DNA from: Deltaproteobacteria bacterium
Lineage (GTDB): Bacteria; Desulfobacterota; DSM-4660; Desulfatiglandales; HGW-15
Assembly (NCBI GenBank): GCA_016932235.1
Contig: JAFGDF010000359.1
Coordinates: 1-7,214 of the forward strand
DNA length: 7,214 nt
Direction of reading: 5' to 3'
Shown here: piece by piece, positions 1-5,720 of the stretch
How positions within the stretch are numbered: position 1 is the stretch's first letter
How the letters are laid out: each line of letters begins with the position of its first letter
Made by a program: the position numbers and the translations under genes
The notes under the pieces: model-generated
Seen by the model: only the letters and a program-made list of their open reading frames with translations
Database searches by the model: none
What the model was told of the DNA's origin: nothing

Positions 1-204
1 CCTTACGAGGCGGGCGGCGGGCCATCCCAGTTGTTCTAATGAGGGATCAAGATGGAACGACCGGAGAAGGTTTCCGCCCGCCTGGCATGCACCTTAAGCT
101 ATGACTTTGCTACCCGGGTCTTCGCCGTAAAAAGGCTCCCAAGGCCACGTCTCTGAGACCACATGGCGCTATTTTCATGCATTGTGGCGGCCCTAGGGCC
201 ATGA
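1..204. other. GC-rich structured non-coding region upstream of era, unidentified
   Basis: No convincing coding frame covers this stretch; only short open segments exist on either strand. It is about 58% G+C by hand count. It holds several inverted repeats: a perfect 9-bp pair 9-17 with 74-82; ATCCC (24-28) with GGGAT (43-47) inside it; GCCA/TGGC plus GTCTC/GAGAC at 144-167; and the perfect palindrome 189-200. Extra pairings, 86-91 with 177-182 and 114-119 with 138-143, need G-U pairs that exist only if the minus strand is the RNA, a weak hint that any RNA is antisense to era. It could be a structured ncRNA, a long era leader or the end of an upstream transcription unit. I cannot name a family. 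The left boundary is the window edge, so the element may be cut. Confidence 0.4.
195..198 (+). promoter_or_regulatory. Probable era ribosome binding site, AGGG
   Basis: AGGG lies 6 nt before the ATG at 205 and favours that start over the in-frame ATG at 214, which would be 15 nt away. The site lies inside the palindrome 189-200, so it could be partly hidden in a GGCC-CTAG-GGCC hairpin. No clear promoter for era is visible in 1-204. Confidence 0.45.
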
Positions 205-1116
205 ATGTTTATTATGGAAACAGATAAAGACATCGCTTATTTATCAGGTTTTATCGCCATTGTCGGTCCTCCCAATGTTGGTAAATCCACCCTTTTAAAC
301 CGGCTCATTGGATCCAAGTTGGCGATAGTGAGTCCAAAGCCGCAGACTACACGAAATCGAATACTTGGAGTATACCATGGAAATGATTTTCAGATTGTTT
401 TTATAGATACCCCGGGCATTCATAGGGGCACCAGCACGTTACACAGGAGTATGGTTTTATCCGCTCAGGAAAGTTTGCGCGAAGTTGATATGGTAATCCT
501 CATAATAGATATCCAGCGTTGGGAGGACCCTGTTATCGATACAATAATAAGGGATATAGGCACAAATAACAGACCATGTTTTCTTATTATCAACAAGATA
601 GACACAGTACCAAGGGAAGAAATCCTTCCTGTAATAGATATTTTAAGAAGAAAATATCGATTTAGACATATTGTGCCGGTTTCCGCGTTGAAGGGCGATG
701 GCATAACGAACCTTCTAGGATGTATAAAAACGAATCTCCAACCCGGCCCGGTTTATTTCCCGGAGGACATGAACACGGATCAGTCGGAATCATTTTTTAT
801 TTCGGAAATCATTAGGGAAAAAATCTTTTTACATGCCAGATACGAATTGCCGTATTCCTCGGCGGTAACAGTGGAAAGTATTGAGGAGAACAAAGGAAAG
901 AACATGCTTTCAATAATGGCTCGCATTCACGTTGAATCGGAGTCTCAGAAGGTTATTATGATCGGGCACAAAGGAGGGATGATAAAAAAAATAGGGATTT
1001 CAGCAAGGATGGAACTGGAAAGGCATTTCGGGAAAAAAGTATTTCTGAAATTGCTCGCGCGGGTTGAAAAGAACTGGAGTAAGGACGGCAGGGCCTTACG
1101 AAGGTTCGGGTATTGA
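205..1116 (+). CDS. era: GTPase Era, 16S rRNA-binding ribosome assembly factor
   Basis: Era is a cytoplasmic GTPase that binds near the 3' end of 16S rRNA and helps mature the 30S subunit. All G motifs are visible in the 303-aa product: G1 GPPNVGKS (21-28), the G2 region PQTTRNR (46-52), G3 DTPG (68-71), G4 NKID (130-133) and G5 SALKG (160-164). The C-terminal third is a type II KH RNA-binding domain with the GHKG loop at 254-257, ending in the family-typical RRFGY tail. Length is normal for the family (about 300 aa). The start at 205 is chosen for AGGG 6 nt upstream; the ATG at 214 would remove only three residues. The gene stands alone on the plus strand here, followed 16 bp later by a strong terminator hairpin, so it is the last gene of its transcript. 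No rnc or recO neighbour is seen in the window. Nothing in it looks broken. Confidence 0.97.
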   Translation: MFIMETDKDIAYLSGFIAIVGPPNVGKSTLLNRLIGSKLAIVSPKPQTTRNRILGVYHGNDFQIVFIDTPGIHRGTSTLHRSMVLSAQESLREVDMVILIIDIQRWEDPVIDTIIRDIGTNNRPCFLIINKIDTVPREEILPVIDILRRKYRFRHIVPVSALKGDGITNLLGCIKTNLQPGPVYFPEDMNTDQSESFFISEIIREKIFLHARYELPYSSAVTVESIEENKGKNMLSIMARIHVESESQKVIMIGHKGGMIKKIGISARMELERHFGKKVFLKLLARVEKNWSKDGRALRRFGY

Positions 1117-1123
1117 TGGGTCT

Positions 1124-1165
1124 AAAAAAAAAGACCAACCTCAATCTAGGTTGGTCCCTTTTTTT
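1124..1165. terminator. Bidirectional intrinsic terminator between era and the regulator gene
   Basis: A perfect 9-bp stem (1133-1141 with 1148-1156) has a 6-nt loop. A run of nine A lies on its left (1124-1132) and seven T on its right (1159-1165, after CC). Read rightward it ends the era transcript; read leftward the A-run becomes a nine-U tract directly abutting the stem, so it should be an even better terminator for the kinase-regulator transcript arriving from the right, about 250 bp past the regulator stop. Confidence 0.9.
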
Positions 1166-1172
1166 AGGAGGA

Positions 1173-1193
1173 AAAAGTTATGCGATAACTTTT
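1173..1193. repeat. Perfect inverted repeat, 9-bp arms with GCG loop
   Basis: AAAAGTTAT (1173-1181) and ATAACTTTT (1185-1193) are exact reverse complements separated by GCG. The site lies just right of the bidirectional terminator. It could be a second weak terminator, a protein-binding operator or an mRNA-end hairpin. On the plus strand AGGAGG (1166-1171) precedes ATG CGA TAA (1180-1188), a two-codon frame that I do not call as a gene. Confidence 0.6.
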
Positions 1194-1412
1194 GATGTAT
1201 TTTAGTGCAATAACCTTGCCATAAGGCGAAAAAATTCAGGATAACTACAATATATTGAAATTATTGGATTAATCATAATATTGGCATAACGTGTTCCTCT
1301 TTCCATCGAGTCCAAAGTAAAAAATATTATACCCTGAAAAAGGCGGGATTTTGGATCTGGCGTCTAAGTCATTAATATTACAGGATAAATATGGGTAAAA
1401 TTTTTTAAACCC
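1194..1412. other. AT-rich spacer between the terminator region and the regulator gene
   Basis: About 220 bp with no reading frame of useful length, no tRNA-like fold and no convincing promoter. Part of it should be the 3' untranslated region of the leftward regulator mRNA. An imperfect AT-rich inverted repeat GGGT...ACCC near 1393-1412 lacks a T-run on either strand, so I do not call it a terminator. Confidence 0.6.
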
Positions 1413-2777
1413 CTAAATCACTATCTTATACTTCTTCATCTTGTGCTTAATAAGGCTTTTAGTAATTCCTATCATCTCAGCCGCGTGTGACTGCACATTA
1501 TTACAGCTTGTCAGTGCCCGTTTGATGATCTGCTTTTCGATATCTTCCAGTGTATTTTGAAGTTGTGCATTTATGGGTATAAATTTTTCTATATCAATTG
1601 TTTCTTCCTTTATTGTCAGATAATCAGGCAGATCATCCAGGGTAATGGTTCCCACTGGTTTTAGGACAACCGCCCTTTCAATGATATTCTCCAGTTCTCT
1701 CACATTACCGGGCCAGCCGTAATTATAGAATATTTTCCAGACGTCGGTGTCAAGCTGGATCTTTTCTTTTGTATCATCGTCAGAGTATTTTTCTATAAAG
1801 TGTTTCACAAGAAGACGGATATCCTCATTTCTCTCACAGAGTGGAGGCACATCGATGTTGATCACATTAAGTCTATAAAAAAGATCTTCCCTGAACTTTT
1901 CCTCTTCCACATCCGCTTTGATATCCCTGTGCGTGGCGGAGATAATCCTTACATCCACTTCGATGCTTTTAGTCCCTCCCACTCTTTCAAACTCCATTTC
2001 CTGCAAGACACGAAGCAGCTTTACTTGCAGCGGGTGAGGCATTTCACCCACTTCGTCCAGGAATAGTGTGCCGCCGTCCGCAAGCTCGAATCTCCCTTTC
2101 TTCATTGCCGTTGCGCCGGTGAAGGCTCCTTTCTCATGACCGAAAAGTTCACTTTCGAGCAGAGTTTCGGTTAATGCGCCACAATTAATTGAAATAAAAG
2201 GGCGATCTTTCCTGGAGCTGTTATAATGAATCGCCTTTGCAATGAGTTCTTTGCCCGTCCCTGATGGTCCGCTTATCAATACAGATGCCTTAGACTGACT
2301 AACTTTCCCGATGAGATCATAGATTTTCAGCATTGACTTACTTTTTCCAATGATATTCCCAAAACGGTATCTATCGGAAAGGGCCTCATTAAGCAGACGG
2401 TTTTCTTTGATGAGCCGGTAATTACCCAGAGCTTTCCGTATGGTCAACATCATCTGATCATTTTGAAAAGGCTTTGTGATGTAGTCATACGCGTCTTTTT
2501 TTATGGCCTCGACAGCCATCTCAATTGTTCCAAAAGCGGTCATTATTATGACCGGGACCTCAGGTTTTATCTTCTTCACCTCTTCTAACAGCTGGATGCC
2601 TGTAATACCAGGCATCTTCATGTCTGTTATGACGAGATCAATGTCAGATTCTCTTACAACCTGTATGGCGTCTCCGCCGTTATTCGCCGTAACCGTCTCA
2701 TAACCCTCCTGGCCTAATAAGGCTTCGAGAACTACGAGATAATTTTTTTCATCATCTACAATAAGGATTGTCTCCAT
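1413..2777 (-). CDS. Sigma-54-dependent response regulator, NtrC/AtoC/ZraR type
   Basis: A cytoplasmic DNA-binding regulator that, once phosphorylated, remodels sigma-54 RNA polymerase at -24/-12 promoters. The 454-aa product shows the standard three parts. The receiver domain (about 1-118) has acidic pair D8-D9, the phosphorylated D52, T80 and K102. The AAA+ domain (about 140-372) has Walker A GPSGTGKE (170-177), GAFTGA (217-222, the sigma-54 contact loop, intact), Walker B LFLDE (238-242), FREDLFYRLNV (295-305) and WPGNVREL (355-362). A Fis-type helix-turn-helix lies near 420-452. Length is typical. The ATG at 2777 has CTGAGG 7 nt upstream. It lies 63 bp downstream of the sensor kinase gene on the same strand and is almost certainly its partner. 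The inducing signal and target genes cannot be read from the sequence, so no specific symbol is given. Confidence 0.96.
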   Translation of the reverse strand: METILIVDDEKNYLVVLEALLGQEGYETVTANNGGDAIQVVRESDIDLVITDMKMPGITGIQLLEEVKKIKPEVPVIIMTAFGTIEMAVEAIKKDAYDYITKPFQNDQMMLTIRKALGNYRLIKENRLLNEALSDRYRFGNIIGKSKSMLKIYDLIGKVSQSKASVLISGPSGTGKELIAKAIHYNSSRKDRPFISINCGALTETLLESELFGHEKGAFTGATAMKKGRFELADGGTLFLDEVGEMPHPLQVKLLRVLQEMEFERVGGTKSIEVDVRIISATHRDIKADVEEEKFREDLFYRLNVINIDVPPLCERNEDIRLLVKHFIEKYSDDDTKEKIQLDTDVWKIFYNYGWPGNVRELENIIERAVVLKPVGTITLDDLPDYLTIKEETIDIEKFIPINAQLQNTLEDIEKQIIKRALTSCNNVQSHAAEMIGITKSLIKHKMKKYKIVI

Positions 2778-2784
2778 TCAATAA

Positions 2785-2790
2785 CCTCAG
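2785..2790 (-). promoter_or_regulatory. Ribosome binding site of the response regulator gene
   Basis: On the minus strand CTGAGG lies 7 nt before the ATG at 2777 and fixes that start. It sits just downstream of the intergenic hairpin at 2806-2826, so the hairpin does not cover it. Confidence 0.7.
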
Positions 2791-2805
2791 ATCAATTTCA
2801 ACAAA

Positions 2806-2826
2806 CTGTCGGCAAAAATCCGACAG
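2806..2826 (-). other. Intergenic hairpin between kinase and regulator genes
   Basis: CTGTCGG (2806-2812) and CCGACAG (2820-2826) are exact reverse complements with a 7-nt loop. In the leftward mRNA the hairpin lies 14 nt after the kinase stop codon and is followed by TTTGTTG, a weak U-rich tract. It could be a leaky terminator, an mRNA processing or stability element, or a protein-binding site. Confidence 0.55.
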
Positions 2827-2840
2827 ACTGCCAGAGAAAA

Positions 2841-4277
2841 TCAGTGCTTGCGAGGCAGTCTGATAGTAACTTTCGTGCCGGAGTCCATTTTGCTTTCTAT
2901 CCCGATGCTGCCACCGTGCCCTTCAATTATCTTCTTTACAATTGGAAGCCCCAAGCCGGTCCCCTGGTCCTTTGTGGTGAAGAAAGGATTGAAGATCTTT
3001 TTGATATTTTCCTTTGAAATACCTTTCCCGGAATCTTCTATTTCCAAGATATAATCAGCCTTTTCCTTATTCACTCTTACATCTATTGATCCATTTTTGT
3101 CAAAGGATTGCATCGCGTTTATGAAAATGTTTAACAACGCCCTGTAAAGGAGATCTGCATCAGCTTGAATTTTTAAGGATCTGCCTTCCAGATTGTCTCT
3201 ATACGTGATATTCTTTTTCTGGAGTTCGGCTTCAAGAAAAGCCATATTCTTATGTAATATCTCCTCCAGGTTACATTCTCGGATGTTTAAAGATATGGGG
3301 CGCGCAAAATCGAGAAACTCGGTGACAATACTGTTCAACCGGATGGATTCTTCCTTGATAACACTTGAAAGCCTTTTTTGTGGTTCATCGGCACTTGGCA
3401 TTTTAGATAAAAAATCAGCCGTGCTTTGGATAATTCCCAGAGGATTTTTAATTTCATGTGATATCCCTGCTACCATTTCACCCAGGGAGGCGAGTCGTTC
3501 GGCAAGGTGAAGCTGTTCCTCAAGTTCTCTCTGTTCTTCCGCTCGCTTTTCAATTATTTTTTCCGCTTTATGAACAATTAACAGTAGCGCGAGAAAGATA
3601 AGCACCATGATCAGGGTGGACATCCCAAAGACAAGATACTGAAACTTTACGATGGATTCATACTGTTCCGTCATATCCTGTGTTAATTCAAAGACCCCGA
3701 TGATAAATTCTTCTCCGCTGGAGGGCACTACACCCCGGAAGGGTATATATGTCCTCATCTTTTTTTCCCCTTTTAACCTTCCTATCTCAAGGCCCCAAAG
3801 ATTTGTTCCCTCGGACACAAGCCCGGAGAAATGTTCGCCGCTAACCGCTTTTTCATATCCTTTTGAGTTTGTCACCCTGTCCCCGATAAGTTCAGGGTTC
3901 GTACTATAGGCTATTACGCCCTGTTTTATACTGTAGATATTTACACGGTCGATATTGAAACTGTGTATTGTGTTTTTAACAACGCGGTCCATTAATTCGT
4001 ACTGCTCAGTATCTCGCAGGCGTAACTGGCCAAACCGCATCATAGTCGGAATCATGTAATTCTGGAAAACCTGATGGCTGAGATTCTGTCCGATTATCAG
4101 GGCATAGTTTTCATAACTCTTAATAAGAATATCTTTCGCTTTTTTAGAAATAAATACTGAGAATGGAAAGCTGAAGATTATTAGAACAATAAAACTGGCA
4201 ATAGCGAAATATTTTACGAGACGAAATCGCTTACCTTCAGTGATATTATCTTGCGTTGGTGGGGTCATGATCTTCAC
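2841..4277 (-). CDS. Membrane sensor histidine kinase, NtrB/ZraS type, with periplasmic sensor domain
   Basis: An inner-membrane kinase that should autophosphorylate and pass phosphate to the sigma-54 regulator encoded next. Of 478 aa, transmembrane segments lie near 22-43 and 214-235 and flank a periplasmic domain of about 170 residues. Its middle (about 108-165, with YSTNPELIGD at 124-133) resembles Cache/PDC sensor domains; this is my pattern reading and its ligand is unknown. No HAMP domain is evident; a charged, probably coiled-coil linker (237-262) leads to the HisKA H-box with H274 (SHEIKNPLG). The ATPase domain has the N-box (N383, N387), DSGKGI (415-420), FNPFFTTK (429-436) and GTGLGL (439-444). 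The first start is GTG at 4277; an in-frame ATG at 4268 is equally plausible, and neither has a strong SD. It is the first gene of a probable two-gene operon. Confidence 0.94.
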   Translation of the reverse strand: MKIMTPPTQDNITEGKRFRLVKYFAIASFIVLIIFSFPFSVFISKKAKDILIKSYENYALIIGQNLSHQVFQNYMIPTMMRFGQLRLRDTEQYELMDRVVKNTIHSFNIDRVNIYSIKQGVIAYSTNPELIGDRVTNSKGYEKAVSGEHFSGLVSEGTNLWGLEIGRLKGEKKMRTYIPFRGVVPSSGEEFIIGVFELTQDMTEQYESIVKFQYLVFGMSTLIMVLIFLALLLIVHKAEKIIEKRAEEQRELEEQLHLAERLASLGEMVAGISHEIKNPLGIIQSTADFLSKMPSADEPQKRLSSVIKEESIRLNSIVTEFLDFARPISLNIRECNLEEILHKNMAFLEAELQKKNITYRDNLEGRSLKIQADADLLYRALLNIFINAMQSFDKNGSIDVRVNKEKADYILEIEDSGKGISKENIKKIFNPFFTTKDQGTGLGLPIVKKIIEGHGGSIGIESKMDSGTKVTIRLPRKH

Positions 4278-4314
4278 TACAAATATATGAATATTAAAAA
4301 AACTTTATATTTCT

Positions 4315-4320
4315 ATCATA
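4315..4320 (-). promoter_or_regulatory. Possible -10 element of the kinase-regulator operon
   Basis: On the minus strand TATGAT matches the sigma-70 -10 consensus in five of six positions, about 40 bp before the kinase start. No good -35 lies 16-18 bp upstream, so the call is weak. The whole 4278-4406 gap is very AT-rich, and chance -10 matches are common in such DNA. Confidence 0.25.
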
Positions 4321-4346
4321 AAATAATAATGATTAAAAGCTAGAGT

Positions 4347-4375
4347 TTGACTTTGTTTGTTGTTAGATGTATTGG
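4347..4375 (+). promoter_or_regulatory. Possible promoter of the radical SAM gene
   Basis: TTGACT (4347-4352, five of six to the -35 consensus) is followed after 17 bp by TATTGG (4370-4375), a poor -10. It would give a short leader before the ATG at 4407. The gap serves two divergent genes, so a promoter must lie here or the gene is poorly expressed. Confidence 0.3.
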
Positions 4376-4406
4376 TCGATAAATGAGATATTTTTGTAAT
4401 TGAATC

Positions 4407-5720
4407 ATGTGTGGAAGGAACCCGAATACACTCCCATATATGCTTTGTGCGGATTCAGAAGGTCGCATATATGATCATCCCTACTACAGGATGTCCGGTT
4501 TTGCCGGTACCTCGCCCTTTCATATCAAGAAAAATGATCTGATACGGATGCCGGAGTTCAGCAAACTGTTTTATATCCCGGATTGCCCGCCCATAGGAAT
4601 AGATCCCCGAACCGGCAAACATAGGAAGATATCAGAAATAGAAATTAACGGAAGAAAAACAAAATGCTTTGCAGTTGCCGCCTTTTTGGAACCGGGTTTT
4701 GTGAGAAGTCATCTTCCTGCAGTGGACTATAGTCTCAAGACTTATTATCTGCCCATGTGGGGTTACACAGCAGTTGGTTTTAAGGCCGGCAGTTATTACA
4801 CGGCAGGATTCAGAGTGGAATACAATCACAGATGGGACCCGAGGAACTACGACGATCGGAAGCTGGTCTCGGCCATAAAGGTATATTGCAAAGATAGAGA
4901 TCGCGGACGCTTAATCGAGCATTTAACGAACTGCGCTGTTAATAATCATTGCTTTGCTGCAAAAAACCTGTTTCTAGGCAGGTGGGAAGCCCCCATTCCG
5001 GTGAGCAGGACGTGCAATGCCAGATGCCTGGGGTGCCTTTCACTTCAAGCCGATGGATCGTGTGAGGCATCACATCAGCGAATAAAGTTCAGACCGCGGA
5101 AAGATGAAATAGTTGCTATCGCTGTGGAGCATCTTGAGCGTGCAGAAGACGGGATAGTGAGCTTTGGCCAGGGTTGTGAAGGAGAACCTCTAACGGAATA
5201 TAAATTAATTTCAGAGTCCATAAAAGAGATAAGAAAAAACACATCAAAGGGCACAATAAATTTAAATACAAACGGTAGTTGGCCTGATAGGGTCAGGATA
5301 ATTGCTGAAAATGGCCTTGATTCAATAAGAATAAGCATCAACAGCCCGAGAAAAGAATTTTATTATGCATACTATAGACCCGTTGGTTATACTTTCGAGA
5401 ATGTTATCAATTCGATCTCTTTGTCAAAGGAGATGGGATTATACACCATGATAAATTATCTGGTATTTCCCGGTATATCTGATCAGGAGGCTGAGATAGA
5501 GGCAATGAAACGCCTTGTTACCCGCACGGGGATCAATTTCATACATGTCAAAAACCTTAATATTGATCCTCAATTATACTGCGAGGCAATGCCGCGGGAG
5601 GATTCGAAGGCAGTGGGAATGAAAAAAATGCTGGCTGCTATTAAAAAAGAATTCGGAGACGTGAAAATCGGGTATTTTAACCAGCAGGTTCATAAAGATC
5701 TCCGAATATCTCGATACTAA
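4407..5720 (+). CDS. Radical SAM enzyme of unassigned function with large N-terminal domain
   Basis: A 437-aa protein with a radical SAM core beginning near residue 197. The CX3CX2C cluster CNARCLGC (C203, C207, C210) should bind the 4Fe-4S cluster that cleaves S-adenosylmethionine. It is followed by the SAM-binding EGEP motif (258-261), the LNTNG strand (286-290), the ISINS strand (309-313) and NLNIDP (383-388). The first 195 residues match no domain I can name; they hold C2, C14, C60, C87, C161, C176 and C182, with NCAVNNHC (175-182) close before the core, a possible metal site. I recall similar proteins of this length in anaerobes annotated only as radical SAM protein; that is memory, not a search. 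The start at 4407 is bounded by an in-frame TGA at 4401, but no SD precedes it. The gene is divergent from the kinase gene, and its TAA overlaps the purD stop tail to tail. Substrate and product are unknown. Confidence 0.92.
   Translation: MCGRNPNTLPYMLCADSEGRIYDHPYYRMSGFAGTSPFHIKKNDLIRMPEFSKLFYIPDCPPIGIDPRTGKHRKISEIEINGRKTKCFAVAAFLEPGFVRSHLPAVDYSLKTYYLPMWGYTAVGFKAGSYYTAGFRVEYNHRWDPRNYDDRKLVSAIKVYCKDRDRGRLIEHLTNCAVNNHCFAAKNLFLGRWEAPIPVSRTCNARCLGCLSLQADGSCEASHQRIKFRPRKDEIVAIAVEHLERAEDGIVSFGQGCEGEPLTEYKLISESIKEIRKNTSKGTINLNTNGSWPDRVRIIAENGLDSIRISINSPRKEFYYAYYRPVGYTFENVINSISLSKEMGLYTMINYLVFPGISDQEAEIEAMKRLVTRTGINFIHVKNLNIDPQLYCEAMPREDSKAVGMKKMLAAIKKEFGDVKIGYFNQQVHKDLRISRY

Noticed and set aside
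3..110. Short plus-strand frame ending in a TGA at 108, which could be the tail of an upstream gene
   Set aside because: About 35 codons, no recognisable motif, and it overlaps the strong inverted repeats; the window edge prevents a judgement.
1..130. tmRNA (ssrA) on the minus strand, suggested by a 12-base match at 85-96 and a following stem
   Set aside because: The near-invariant 5' segment GATTCGACGGG is absent from the expected place, and the tRNA-like pairing cannot be built from what is visible.
70..200. 6S RNA on the minus strand, suggested by loose similarity around 117-140
   Set aside because: The long closing arms and central bubble cannot be completed without running into era, and the similarity is patchy. 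Kept only as something to test.
1180..1188. Two-codon frame ATG CGA TAA after AGGAGG
   Set aside because: Too short to be a gene and located directly after a terminator without a promoter; reported only as part of the inverted repeat.
1284..1302. Sigma-54 promoter-like TGGCA followed by TT about 10 bases on
   Set aside because: The -12 GC is missing, and the site would point away from any gene start in the window.
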